Origin: Gracilaria gracilis
Taxonomy: Eukaryota; Rhodophyta; Florideophyceae; Gracilariales; Gracilariaceae
Length of the DNA stretch: 64,000 nucleotides
Direction of reading: 5' to 3'
Assembly: GCA_030374805.1 (NCBI GenBank)
Contig: JARGSG010000058.1
Coordinates: 186,001-250,000, forward strand
Every line of letters begins with the position of its first letter. Position 1 is the first letter of the stretch. Both the position numbers and the translations under genes were made by a program. Below the pieces are notes generated by a model. The model saw only the letters and a list, made by a program, of their open reading frames with translations. It did not search any database and was not told where the DNA came from. This document shows, piece after piece, positions 32,906-44,329 of this stretch.

Positions 32906-33700
32906 CTAAAGAATGTCATTTCCAACAACACTGTCAGAGTTGGTGTGGAAAGGGGCAGGATCCTGACTTTTGGCTACTTGTTCATCTGCGGAGGTGAGAT
33001 AAAAGTAGGCATTTCTGGATTCATAGTCCGAGAAAGAGGCTGGGAAGGTAATAAGGGTGTTGCCGTATTCCAGAATGGATTTCACTGTAGCGTGGATATT
33101 GTAGGAGAGTCTTGTGTTAAAAATGAGCATTCCTAGAAGCTCCTTAACAATAGTTGAAACAATGCTTCTGTACCCGGTAGCCGCTTCATTCATGGTAACG
33201 GATCTAAATGAAGAACCGACGAGATTGAAGGAAGAGATCCAAACTCGGTTTTGGTAGTAAAACCTGGGAAAGCCGTTTTAGTCAACGATGCTGCAAGTAA
33301 GACCTGCGGTCCGGAAGCTTTCAGCTATTGCCAGAGCCTCCTTTCCAGGGGCTGCGGTTAGACTATTCGGAGAGGGAGGCGCGATACCAACCTGTGGGGA
33401 AGCGTCGACAGTAGGAACGGCGATGTAAAGAGCGGCTCGTTTGCAGTGCTCAATTCCGTGTTGGGAAAAGATGGGAATAATGCGACCATTCTGGATGAGG
33501 ACCAAAGTCTTCTATTCGTGATTCCAAGCAGAATAGAATTACTTTTTTGAGAAGGTCGTTCGTGCCACAGAAGAAGATTGGACCTTGGAGAAGGCAATCT
33601 GGAGAAATGAATTTTTGGGATGGAGAGAAAGTTATCTTCAGGGGAACCATTGTTGTAAACCATGGTGATAATACGCCCTTTACCTATGAAAAAAGCTGCG
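32906..33700 (-). pseudogene. ketopantoate-reductase-like gene of transposon Z
   Basis: Matches the reductase gene of Y along its whole length: Phe-Phe-Cys-Gly-Thr-Asn-Asp-Leu-Leu near 33570, Val-Leu-Ile-Gln-Asn-Gly near 33495, Gly-Leu-Thr-Cys-Ser-Ile-Val-Asp at 33278, and a C-terminal frame 32906-33193. The two in-frame stops of Y are absent, but other changes of frame are present. Two transposons carrying the same gene in the same place show that it was in their common ancestor. Confidence 0.6.
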
Positions 33701-33916
33701 ATGATTGTAGAAGGGAGGGAAATGAATGGGAGGACATTGCGGCAAGTTTATTTGAAGGTATGGGCTGTTCGAAGCTGCCCGGTCTGGGTAGCTTTGAAAA
33801 TAAAGTTGTCTACATGTAAGGAAGTCAAAAGAGGTTTAAGTAGAGGTAACGACTGTTATTGTGGTCATGGGAAAAAGTGTTCCAGGGGACAAGGGGATTT
33901 GTATGATTAGTTATGG

Positions 33917-34394
33917 TGTAGGATAGTGGGCAAAGGGGGCTCACTCCTAAGGCCTCGATGGAAGCTTGGAAGAGCGGTCCACGTGGGAAGAGGATGACGG
34001 CGACACCTCTGGTATGGAGGTACAATGGGCGGACACTGACTATGTACTCCTACAGGACGGAAGGTGCAGTAGTAGCGGCTTGAAGACCTAAAGGCAAGGA
34101 AACAGCAAGCTTAGAGGCTAGTCGTTACCAAGAGGGTGTCTGATTTACAATCTGAGGGGAGGCGCTGCTCGAGGTGCTTAAGTATCTGCACCAAGGTGCC
34201 TCGACCCTGTGGCACTGTAATGTGTCCTATCTTATATCTACCGTCGGTTCTAATGGCTAATCTAATGAGATAAAAGAAGAAATAGGCCCCTGGACAAACG
34301 CGCACACGTGGGGGCACCTATGCAGGCCCGTACACGTGTTGCACTTCCATGCGAGTCCTCCGACTGGTTAGTCTTCAGGAATCGCTCTCCCACA
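33917..34394 (-). repeat. 3' LTR of element B
   Basis: 478 bp, TG...CA. Followed on the right by TTGCCCCCTCCTAGG, which on the minus strand is the polypurine tract AGGAGGGGGC used to prime second-strand synthesis in this family. The open frame of the antisense gene extends back into this LTR (34308), though the first convincing start is at 34530. Confidence 0.9.
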
Positions 34395-34529
34395 TTGCCC
34401 CCTCCTAGGCTTGAACGACTCGGTCAAGCCTGCATCAGTCGCAGTATTACTGTCCTTCTGGGTCGACCACGGCGGCTTTCTCTCCGATACGGCCATAGAC
34501 GCGCCTTCCGGAAGCTTTCCGTTGGCCAA

Positions 34530-35702
34530 ATGGCGAATTCTTCTGCTGGTGGAGCAGCTTCCCGATGGACGCCCGGCACACGCTTCGACCACACCGCCGG
34601 GCGGCCGCGCAACAACCGTGATTTCACCGTGCCCTGGTCCGTCGAGGAGTATGTGAACTCGATGGGGAGTCGTTACTTCGATGCTCGCCGCTTCGAGGCC
34701 GTGCCGGACTTTCCGCGTCAGAGCAAGAACGCCCGTCCGGTTTTTTGGAGAAACCGTTGGTTGCATCAGCCGATGGACGTCCGTAATGGAGCGCGCACTC
34801 GTGAGATTGTCCCTGTGGATATTCCATTCGTTCGTTGTCCGGAGGAGGTTGATTACCAATGGCGACTGAACTTCCTTGTGGACGAGCTGGAGCGCAAGTT
34901 CCCGGATAGTGTAAACGTTCTGTTCCCGCCAGCAGGTCACAATCCTTTGGGTCTCATGTGCTTTCTACCTCCGTACAACCAGATATACTGCGTTGCCAAT
35001 CGGGACTTCTGGGGCGACCTGGTGGAGCGTGACGCAAGGATTCGTAAGTCCCTTGGTTTCTTCTTTTGCTGGCATAATATAGCGTTCCATGATATGCCCG
35101 CGAGGGCTCGACAGGGACTCTACGTGGCCGTACCGGAATTTCCTGTAGACAACCGATTCCATGGTTTCTGGAAGGTTTCTCCGCTGCTTATGGCCCCAAC
35201 GCCTTCCATCTTCGCCTACCATGCGCGCGACCTGCTGGCCCCGAGGACTATTCACCTTAAACGGATCTGGCAAATTGCGTTCGTCGAGTGGGCGGTGTTC
35301 GTCCTTATGGGCTTCCTGCATACTGCAAGATATGGAGTGCGTGCGAACGTTCGGAGCAAAGATTGGCGTGTTTGGTCCGAAGGAATTGGCCTCCGTTGTC
35401 CCAAAGGCCGTCTGTGCCCTCTTCCAGTATCGTTGATCTGGTACTTCCGGCACTGTCTTGGAATTCAAAACATCATCCGTGGGACGGAGTTCACTTTGGA
35501 GGACACGGAGGCCGTCTTGGATCACGTCCTAACCGTTGATTGGGAGCAGACCCCTAGATACCTCTGGTACGACTACGAGAGCGATTCCTTTCGGAACATC
35601 CCGCGCCAACCGCAGGGTCATGATAATGGCAAGGCTTATTTGTCTAAGCCCTTGAAGGAGAACCCAACGGCAGTACCTCGTTGGAAACTGCAGAACTACT
35701 AG
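34530..35702 (+). CDS. antisense protein of element B (unknown function), first frame
   Basis: The open frame continues from inside the LTR, but the Met at 34530 (then Ala-Asn-Ser-Ser-Ala-Gly-Gly) begins the part that looks coding: 390 residues rich in Arg, Trp, Phe and Pro with balanced composition. Around 35290 a hydrophobic segment contains Val-Glu-Trp-Ala-Val-Phe-Val-Leu, which is shared with the antisense genes of A (about 7420) and D (about 105). No known domain is recognised and there is no signal peptide. It lies between the chromodomain and the 3' LTR on the opposite strand to pol. Antisense frames in this position are known from some plant Ty3/gypsy lineages; homology to those is not claimed. 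Confidence 0.65.
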   Translation: MANSSAGGAASRWTPGTRFDHTAGRPRNNRDFTVPWSVEEYVNSMGSRYFDARRFEAVPDFPRQSKNARPVFWRNRWLHQPMDVRNGARTREIVPVDIPFVRCPEEVDYQWRLNFLVDELERKFPDSVNVLFPPAGHNPLGLMCFLPPYNQIYCVANRDFWGDLVERDARIRKSLGFFFCWHNIAFHDMPARARQGLYVAVPEFPVDNRFHGFWKVSPLLMAPTPSIFAYHARDLLAPRTIHLKRIWQIAFVEWAVFVLMGFLHTARYGVRANVRSKDWRVWSEGIGLRCPKGRLCPLPVSLIWYFRHCLGIQNIIRGTEFTLEDTEAVLDHVLTVDWEQTPRYLWYDYESDSFRNIPRQPQGHDNGKAYLSKPLKENPTAVPRWKLQNY

Positions 35703-35709
35703 CCGAAAT

Positions 35710-36297
35710 GTGAGGGGTTCACGTCCCAGCTTCCTTGAGGACACGGCACTTCTTGCGTCCGAACAGGAGGAAGAGCTGCCTGTTATTCACGTTGGTCCTA
35801 ATGTGGTCATCGATGAAGAAGAAGCCAATTCGTTGTCTAGTCCTGGAGTAATCGATGCGGCCGCTCCGCTCGGGGGCGATGATGCCGAAGGTCCGTTTCC
35901 AGAGCAGGATGTGTCGACCCCCTGTGCCTCGCCAACAGTGGAGGCAGACGTTCCAGTGGCCCATGAAAACGCACATGTTGACCGGCAAACGATAGCAGCG
36001 ATTGCGCCTTTGCCTTCCGTTTCAGCCACTGCTGATGACGTGATCCAAGCTGCGGAAAACCTACGTCAGGACGCCTCGTCCGTTGGTCTCAACGTTTCCA
36101 GGGACCTACAGGACTTGTTGATACGCGCACGCTCTTGGGTTTGTCGGGCGTCTCGGTACGCAGCTTTGTTGGAGCAGAACAGGACCCTGAAGGACTCTAT
36201 TTCGACAATCCCACAGGACAACGCGCGAATGTTGTCCAAACAGGTCGTAGAAATCGTCGATGCCCAGCATGGTCTCACCCAAAGTGATGAGAGCTAG
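35710..36297 (+). CDS. antisense protein of element B, second frame
   Basis: 195 codons starting 7 bp after the previous stop. The N-terminal half is acidic (Glu-Glu-Glu-Leu-Pro-Val-Ile), and the C-terminal half is helical with heptad-like Leu/Ile spacing (Asp-Leu-Gln-Asp-Leu-Leu-Ile-Arg-Ala). In element A the equivalent regions lie within one frame (15540-16508). The function is unknown. Confidence 0.5.
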   Translation: MRGSRPSFLEDTALLASEQEEELPVIHVGPNVVIDEEEANSLSSPGVIDAAAPLGGDDAEGPFPEQDVSTPCASPTVEADVPVAHENAHVDRQTIAAIAPLPSVSATADDVIQAAENLRQDASSVGLNVSRDLQDLLIRARSWVCRASRYAALLEQNRTLKDSISTIPQDNARMLSKQVVEIVDAQHGLTQSDES

Positions 36298-37108
36298 TCC
36301 GAAGGTTCGCCGCCAGGTGGTCCGTAGAGCCCACCTTGCAAGCGTCAACGCGTAGATGATCCTGGGAAACCCAGTCCCAGAGGTTAGTATCTGTTAAAGT
36401 TATACTGTGGTCGGCTTGACTGGCCTTCAGGTCATTTGATAGTTAGCTTGCCCCGAAACGGCGTGGCGAAGGTTCGCTTTCCAATCGACTTACATCGTCC
36501 AATGAAATTGTTCCTCTGATGCGCCATGTTGCTTGCGTGCCATCGTGGCGGTTGTCCTAGAACGTGGCAACATGCACAGGTGGAATCTCTGGCATGTATG
36601 TCCTCGTCGGCTGGCCATTTGGCACTCAAAAAATCAACCGGCAGAATTGACCATCGGCAATTCCCAATTTTTTGGAGTGACAGCGTTTGGTGCGCCCGCC
36701 GGCTGCTCGCAATCACATCAAAGTGTCCAAACAACGCCAAAATGGGCGATTGGAGGAGATTCAGAATCTGGTGTCCGTTGGTCTGTGCGCGGCCTAGAAG
36801 CCGAGATATCGGCCATTCTTTGTTTTGGCCAATTTGGAGCCGTGCACAGGCGTCTCAAAAAATCTTTCATTTTGGCGGAGGGATTATTTCATCAACACGC
36901 GCGCAGTTGCAAACGTCCCGCCCGCCGTAAGTCCATTGGTTCCCATCCCGGAGGGCTTATAGTTAGTTCTACAGTTAGCTTGAGCTATTGTTAGTCCAGA
37001 GGAAGGTATGCGCGTGCGCCGTGGCCCATGAGACGCTAGTGCGTGATGTAGCACGTGCCACCTTGATGGCCATCAGGTCCAATGGAGAGCCTAAGGTCCC
37101 GAGCAAGA
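36298..37108. other. element B spacer between convergent genes
   Basis: About 800 bp between the antisense gene (rightward) and pol (leftward). Frames at 36526-36994 have no motif. It should hold the 3' ends of both transcripts; no specific signal is identified. Confidence 0.4.
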
Positions 37109-37390
37109 TTAAACTCTCCGCTCGACGTATGCCCCCTCCTTAAGGTCGCGCTCCGTGCGACCTATGCGGCGCCAGAACCGACGGATAACGTTCTCTGGGA
37201 TATTCTCACGAGGTTGCCAGGTGTCGTCCTTTCGAGCATACCTGTACCAGCGGACCCGGTACAGGACGTGATCGTTCTCGTCGAGTCCAGCATTGACCAC
37301 ATGATCAATTGCACCTTCCTTTGGAGCAGCAGGACGGTCGTCCTCTGGCAGTTCCATCTCGTCCATTGGAGCAAACTCATGGTTGTCCAA
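37109..37390 (-). pseudogene. chromodomain of element B
   Basis: Residues read Asp-His-Val-Val-Asn-Ala, Leu-Tyr-Arg-Val-Arg-Trp-Tyr-Arg-Tyr, Asp-Asp-Thr-Trp-Gln-Pro-Arg-Glu-Asn-Ile-Pro: a clear chromodomain with the Trp and the Tyr of the aromatic cage region. It closes pol on the minus strand. Confidence 0.85.
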
Positions 37391-37632
37391 CTGAGAGCGA
37401 CGTCCTGTTTACCGGAACGATGGTCCATATCCTCTGGCTGTACCATTTGGTCCAAAGGGGCGTAGCCGCCATTATCCAATTGGGACTGCATAGCGCTCGC
37501 GTTGCCTTGCGCAGGGGGTGAGACCATTGGATCTGCAGTCACTGCCTTCGGACGGGGAGCTCCAGGACGCTTCTGAGCGACCGCAGGATCGACTCTGATA
37601 TCCTTTGATCCCTGAGGCATGGCCGTTTTCGG

Positions 37633-40600
37633 TTAAGTCGGAGTCCCCTGTGGACGTGATGCGGTGTCCAACGGATGGGAAGCATTACCTGACGGGTGTC
37701 CAGAGGGCTTCTGCGAGACTCTCGAGACTCGATCAATGGAGACCGTATCCTGTAGGCCATCGATCTCAATTGTGACCGTGTGAGAGGTAGAAGACAGTTC
37801 CGTGTAGGGTCCAGTGGAACGAGGTAAGAGCTTGCGCGTGATTACCTCAATGTCGTCTTTTGGTTTATCCGTTGGGGCGCGGTCCAGATAAACCATCTCG
37901 CTGGCCTTGAAGGACGGTGTGAACCGAACGGCTTTGTCGAAATCCGCCTTGTACCTGCGCTGGGAGCGCGTTAGAGTGGTACGGGCAGTACGGATAATGT
38001 CATCAATCCGCTTTCGGGAGTACCGTTTGGCCTGGGCAGGAGTCATCTCAGCGGTGTAGTTCTGAGGAATCCATGAGTCTTTTAGGTCAATTGCAAAGTG
38101 CGGTGGCTGTCGCGTTACCGTCAGGTCAAAGGGCGTGGTTCCAGTAGATCTATGGACTTGCATGTTGTACGCATAGACTAGTGGTCCAACGTAGTCATCC
38201 CAGTCGGCCTGGTGCTCGGCTGTGTAGTGCACCAGCCTGTCCAAGGTGGTCCGATTGAAACGCTCGGCCTGTCAATTGGTCTGCGGGTGATAAGCCGTCG
38301 TGGTGACATGCTTAATGCCTATGGATGCACAGACGTGTGCAAAGAACTTGGATACAAACTGTGGTCCATTGTCGGAAAGGAGATAAAGCGGCAGACCATA
38401 TGGATATACCCAGTGGTTCAGGAAGGCCATAGCAACGTCCGTCGCCGTGGTGGACCTCAGGGGAATAGCTCGTGTCAGCTTGGTGAACCTATCGGTAATC
38501 ACCAATATGAAGCGGTTCCCATGGGTCGTAGATGGCAAAGGCCCAAGGATATCAGTCGCAATGAATTCTAATGGTCTGGTGGCTGGAAACATCTTCAGTT
38601 TGGCCTGATGGGTGGCACGTGAGCCACGCGCCTTCACACATGAAATGCATGTCTTTGAAGTAAACCAAAGGTCATTAGCCATAAACGGCCAATAGAAATG
38701 CTTCCGTAGGGACTGATACATCTTAATCCCTAAAGGGTGACCAGCCAGCCAGGGAGAATGAGCCAAGTAAAGCACTCGTGCCCTAAGGGACTTTGGAATG
38801 ACTCTTTGGATGGCTCCGTCCAGAGGTGCTCTACGACAAAGCAATCCAAATCGGTCATAGTCAAATAGGCTACCAGGGGTTCCAACGAGGTCAGCCTGCT
38901 ACTTGCAGTAGACATCGTCTTTTTGGGCCTGTAGGAGCTCATCGAGGGTGATGGGGAGAAGCTCGTTTTCCTCCGGCTGACCCACATTGACCTCGAGGGT
39001 CCGCGCTTCACGAGCTTCTTCCATAGGCCAATTCACAAGATACACCGTGTTCGCATCCACTTGTGGGTCGTCGCAATTAACCTGCCCTAATAGGTACTCA
39101 TCCTCTTTATCTGACTCGTATTCCGTGAGGTCCGGAGTGGGTAGCTCGTCGTCCAAGAGAGAATGGTCCGTTCCGTCTGTCAGGATCCTAGAGAGGGCGT
39201 CGGCGGCTTGATGCTTGATACCCGGCCTATAGGTGACGTCGAAATCGAACTCAAAAAGTCGTAATCTCCACCGGGCGAGCCTACTGGAAGCGTCAGTCAT
39301 GTTCATGAGCCACCTCAAGGAATGATGGTCTATCCTAATGGTGAAACGAACTCTTTCCAAGTATGGCCGTAGTGTTACTACAGACCAGACGATGGCTAAG
39401 CACTCCTTCTCCGACGTGCTGTAGTTTCGCTCTGGGTTCGTCAGTGAGCCACTCCAATATCCAATTGGTAGGTAGTCCTTGGGGGATTCCTGTTCCTGGA
39501 GAAGCACACATCCAATCTGGCCCTTGGACGCATCTGTATCAAGGATGAACGGCTTGTCCGGTTTGGGCAGGGCCAAGATAGGAGGATTAAGAAGCTTATC
39601 CTTAAGGGTCTGGTAGGCTTCGTATTGCTCGTCTGTAAGGCAATCAAACTCCGATGGTGTCCCTTTCCTCAGCATATCGTTCAGCGGAGCAGCGATTTTC
39701 GCAAACCCTTCGACAAAGCGGCGGTAGACATTACAGAGTCCTAAGAAAAAACGCAGCTCCGTGTGGGTCCTTGGAAGCTTCGCCTGGCGGATAGTGTCTG
39801 TGGTCCTAGAGGCTACCTTAAGCCGTCCAAGCAAGACCACATGCCCAAGATAGTCCACAGAGGCCTGAAAGAAAAAACACTTGTGTAGCTTCAGTGTTAT
39901 GCCGGCCTGTTGGAGAATCCTAAGAACTGTCCTCACGTGGCTGAAGTGTTCCCCAATGGTCTTCGAGAAGATAATGACATCATCCAAGTAGACTAGAGCG
40001 AATTTCCATTTGACCCTTGAGAGGATAATGTCCATTTGACCCTTGAGAGGATAATGTCCATCGCTCTCTGAAAAATCGCAGGCGCGTTCATCAGACCAAA
40101 GGGCATTCTGGTAAACCTGAAAAGCCCCTCGTGGGTCGCAAACGTCGTCAGTGGCTTTCCGGCCTCGTCCAATGGTATCTGCCAATAACCCCAATTGGCG
40201 TCCAGGGTCGTAAAGACAGTCGCCTCTCCTAAGGAGTCAAGGCAGTCGTCCATACGGGGAATAGGATACGAATCCCGTTTGGTCATGGAATTCAGTTTCC
40301 TGTAATCAATGCAGAACCGTACAGATACGTCTTTCTTGGCAACCAGGACAAACGGACTTGCCCATTCGGACTGGTGTGGGGGGGCCGGTTCGATGACATT
40401 GGCCTTCTTCATCTTCGCCATTTGTTCGGCGACGATGGACCGTCCCTTAAGTTCTGTCCTATAGGGGTGTTGGTACACCGGATTTGAGTCTTCCTTGAGG
40501 TGAATTCGATGCTTGGTAGCCCGAATTTCACCCAACTTGCCAGACCACATGGATTTGAATTCTCGAAGGAGTTCTATAACCTGAGGTTGGTAGGATTCGA

Positions 40601-41366
40601 ATTCCTCGCCCATGTGGACTTCTCCCTCGCATGACTCGACGTCCTCGTCGTCGTCGGGGGTAGAGTCGTCCAGATTGGTTTCCATAATGGCCACAGGAGC
40701 TGGAAGGGCGATGCCAACCACTGTTCCCTTAGGTAGCCGAACTGATTTGTCTCGAAAATTACTGAGATTGACCATAAACGGCTGACGCAGACGAACGTCC
40801 ATTACGCCATTAGCCATGAGGGTGAGTTGACGCCGAGTCGTCTTCGGATGATTCTGAAGCGTCAACAGACCAGAGGATTCGCACTGTGCCCAAGCGGTGG
40901 TGTGAGTCATTGGTGGTATCAACACGGCCTTTGTGAGTTTGACCTTGTTGAACACGGTGTTTGTAGTCAGTGGAGGACGTCGTGGGTTTGCGTCTGGTCC
41001 CGGTTTGGAACCTACCAAAGCCACTGGATGTGCGCGATTGAACGCGATTTTCCGAAGACCGGGATAAATGGCCTTCACGTAACGGTCGATGAAGGAAGTC
41101 CCAAGGATGCACTCCGCGCCCAAATTGGGACAAACAAAGAACCAATTACGGACTTTTAGATTGCCCAATCGGATAAACAACGGTATGATTCCTTTAATGG
41201 CCATGTGCCGGCGTGACGCATCTGTGATCCTGTGGGTCTTCTTCATCTGAACCTTGTCTTCCCAACCAAATGGTAGGACCTTTGGATGTAGCAGGTTCGG
41301 TCCAGCACCGGTATCTAGCACGCTCGTAATTACTTGGGCGTGGGAGGTGCAAAGTCCAATAGTCAT
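37633..41366 (-). pseudogene. pol of element B: protease, reverse transcriptase, RNase H, integrase
   Basis: From right to left: protease (Val-Leu-Asp-Thr-Gly-Ala-Gly-Pro-Asn, about 41310); reverse transcriptase with Phe-Cys-Ile-Asp-Tyr-Arg-Lys-Leu-Asn (about 40310), Met-Pro-Phe-Gly-Leu and Tyr-Leu-Asp-Asp (about 39990); RNase H with Asp-Thr-Asp-Ala-Ser (about 39530) and Asp-His-His-Ser-Leu; integrase zinc region and core (38272-38844, Thr-Asp-Arg-Phe, Asp-Asn-Gly-Pro-Gln-Phe, Tyr-His-Pro-Gln-Thr-Asn); and the integrase C-terminal part (37633-38244). Ty3/gypsy family. Long stretches are open, with a few breaks. Confidence 0.9.
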
Positions 41367-41566
41367 TCAAACCTTGTAGTTCTCTTTCCTAAGGACACAA
41401 ACTGGGTCCGTGTCATCCGATGACGGCTCTTCCAAGTCGTTAATCCAATTCTCCACAGGCTGGTTAGACTCCGAAGGACTTGAGAAGCTGGTGGAAACTG
41501 GCTCCTGGGGTCCAACGGGTTTGAGGCTAGGATCCTCAGAGGGGCGGTTCGCCACGTTTCGCTCCT

Positions 41567-43724
41567 CTACTCGTTTTCCTGTTCCGTATCTCCATGACGG
41601 GCCAGTGGATCTCCGTCGTCCTGTATCTGGGGAATCTGTTCCGCGTCGTTCGAGTCAATAACGTTGACCTGCGAAGGACGGATTGTCTCGCGAGGGGTGG
41701 CGTATCGACTAGAGCCTGGAGACTGCGAACTCCTTTGGTACGGGCGAGCGTACATTCCTTCGGACTTCCTCGATTGAAAGTTCTCATCCCTTCTGGCCAA
41801 CAGGTTGTTGCGAACGTCCTCTGGCATGAACTTCATGCAGTCGCACGGCCTCGCCGTGGACAGGCAAATAAAGCATGACCCTGATCGGGTGAAAACGTTT
41901 TTCCTAGGTTGAACTAAGGTGTACCTCGGCGTAGTATGTCCAGATGGACTGCTTGTTACGGTGGTAGGTATGGATGGAGCACCAGACGGCACGGGAGAGA
42001 AAGAGACTGCAAGGATATCTCCCTCTTCCGAATGCATGGGGCCAACGGACTCGCTTTCAGAGGAATTTACCATATGAACTTGAGAGCTTTTCCGCACCGG
42101 GGAAGCTCGGCCTCTGTCATCCGTGTCCGCAGCCCGGCGAGAAGTCCTATAGGTTTTGCCGTAACCCTCGGCATACGTAACCAGCTGACGGAAGGAAAGC
42201 TTCTGGTGGTCTATGTGATGATTCCGCACATGTGTCCTAATGGCTGGAAGCAGCCCCGCGATGAATTGCTGCTTGAGTTGACCTTCGGAAAACACATTTC
42301 CAAAACGGTACGCCTTCTTCCATAGTTGGTCAGCAAAGTCCGACTCGGTCACATTGGTGCTTTTGCCTGAAGGAAATCACGTCCTGATGGGCATCCATAA
42401 TGACGTCGTCAGTGGCATGGGTGTCCAGTAGGTAGTGAACAACTTCCGGATAAGATCTGAGAAGCTCCCTGTCAATCGCATCAATCGAGCCATTAGTCCC
42501 AGAAATCTTCGCTACCACATGGTCACGAGCTTGTCCACTGAGGAAAAACTGAAACAGGTACAGAGTGGCACCCTCATGAACGACGTTCTGATCGCAAGCC
42601 GTACGGAACTGGCTCAAGAACCTGAGGACGGTGATCCGGTCAGCACCCGAGAACTTGTCCGTAAAGGTGAGCTGCATCCGTTTGGCCCATTTAGTGACCT
42701 TGCGGACCACCGAACCGGAATAACGCTTGGATTTGTCAACCAAGCGGTATGTCCGATAATCCAGAACTTTCTTGAAAAGTTCTTTGGGGGTGGTCAGCGG
42801 TTTAAAGCGTCGAACAGCCTCCTCATTCGCGTCCGAATCCGGCGACGACGATGAGTCCGAACTGGAATCATCATCGCTATCGTCCGAATAGTATCTCCTT
42901 TTTCTCGACTTCTTATCCTTCTTCTTGCCTCTCTTCTTCCTATGGTCAACACTTCGTCTGTCCAATGGAGCGATCTCTTCATCGACAAATCCACTGGGCC
43001 TATGGAGCTCCTGGGACCCCGGGTACCTCCTGGATAGTGCATCCATTAAGCCTACCTGCCGGGGGGGCTCTCTTCCACTCCCTGGTTGCACTTCCATTTG
43101 GTCTTCCTGTAAATCGATCAGGCGAGGGGCTGGTAATGGCGCTACTCCCGGGGGTTCGGAATATGGTTGCCACACAGAGGCCGATGGATTACGTTGATTA
43201 GAGGCCGCAAGGACCGGGGAACCTACCTGGCGTGTGACCTCTGTCCGGATGGCCGAGGCCATGACATCGACCAAGGTTGTCGTCTCCAAGACCTTAGGGA
43301 TATGGCGGTGAATCCATTGGTCAATCATCCCGTCCAAGACCATTGGTACGCGAGTATCTAAAAGGGTCTGTACATGCTCTTCACAGAGCCTTCTCAGCTG
43401 TGGCCAGAGGACTTCAGCGAGACCCTTGGAAAGGTCTGCCCTGACATTCGGGGCGACTTCAATTGCGTCCTGCGTCGGCGTGGCCGGCTGGGAATTGATC
43501 CTGTCCAAGCGGGAACGAAGACGAGAGGCCAAATTGGGCTCTGTATCTATCCGTTCGGGGTTATCCACGGGGGTCATTGGGCGTCCCTGAGGTTGGCTTC
43601 GTGTGCTCCGACGGTCACTGCTCGCATCAGCCATGAGACCAATAGTTTCGAGAACCGTCGTAGCTCCACTGGGGCCAGCTTGGGGAGCCCGAGAGTCATC
43701 TTTCTGAAGGTTATCGGTATCCAT
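41567..43724 (-). pseudogene. gag of element B
   Basis: Two large frames (42330-43724 and 41567-42352) cover a disordered N-terminus, a Lys/Arg-rich run, an Asp/Ser-rich run (about 42840), and the capsid-like helical region of Ty3/gypsy gag (Phe-Leu-Ser-Gln-Phe-Arg-Thr-Ala-Cys and Tyr-Leu-Phe-Gln-Phe-Phe-Leu-Ser-Gly). At the end is an atypical Cys cluster (Cys-x2-Cys-x5-Cys-x-Cys) in place of a standard zinc knuckle. It begins about 120 bp inside the 5' LTR. The N-terminal part is duplicated at 51794-52686. Confidence 0.8.
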
Positions 43725-43846
43725 GGGGCGGGTGTTTTCCTATACCAGTCCGTCGGTCCAGATCCTGCGTGGTAGAATCGTAGAGTAATCTTCTTTCCTG
43801 AAAAGGTTCACGGTCGTCCTAAAGGATTCTAAGTAGGGAGACCAAA

Positions 43847-44324
43847 TGTAGGATAGTGAGCAAAGGGGGCTCACTCCTATGGCCTCGATGGTAGCTTGGC
43901 AGAGCGGTCCACGTGGGAAGGGGATGACGGCGACACCTCTGGTATGGAGGTACAATGGGCGGACACTAACTATGCACTCCTTCAGGACGGAAGATGCAGT
44001 AGTGGCGGCTTGAAGACCTAAAGGCAAGGAAACAGCAAGCTTAGAGGCTAGTCGTTACCAAGAGAGTGTCTGATTTATAAGCTGAGGGGAGGCACTGCTC
44101 GAGGTGCTAAAGTATCTGCACCAAGGTGCCTCGACCCTGTGGCACTGTAATGTGCCCTATCTTATATCTACCGTAGGTCCTAATGGCTAATCTAATGACA
44201 TAAAATAAGAAATAGGCCCCTGGACAAACGCGCACACGTGGGGGCACCAATGCAGGCCCGTACACGTGTTGCAATTCCATGCGAGTCCTCCGACTGGTTA
44301 GTCTTCAGGAATCGCTCTCCCACA
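43847..44324 (-). repeat. 5' LTR of element B with adjacent primer-binding motif
   Basis: 478 bp, paired with 33917-34394. Directly inside it, on the minus strand, reads TTTGGTCTCCCTACTTAG, the motif that also follows the LTR of C (60761) and, with changes, that of A (about 49188-49205). It is the expected tRNA primer-binding site. Confidence 0.88.
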
Positions 44325-44329
44325 TATGG

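Larger units (their letters stand above)
33917..44324 (-). mobile_element. LTR element B (Ty3/gypsy with chromodomain and antisense gene), both LTRs present; fossil
   Basis: Two 478-bp LTRs (33917-34394 and 43847-44324) start TGTAGGATAG and end CTCCCACA. A 5-bp duplication TATGG flanks them (33912-33916, 44325-44329). Internal parts on the minus strand, from right to left: gag, protease, reverse transcriptase, RNase H, integrase, chromodomain. On the plus strand, between chromodomain and 3' LTR, lies the antisense gene. By eye the LTRs differ at about 22 of 478 positions (about 4.6%), so the insertion is moderately old. It looks nearly whole in structure with a handful of breaks in pol. Confidence 0.92.

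Noticed and set aside
34530-35702. Envelope gene of an LTR element
   Set aside because: It lies on the strand opposite pol, has no signal peptide, no clear transmembrane anchor and no cleavage-site or fusion-type features.
42850-43200. Plus-strand frames opposite gag of B
   Set aside because: Antisense shadows of the Lys/Arg-rich gag segment; unlike the antisense gene near the 3' LTR they have no counterpart in A or D.
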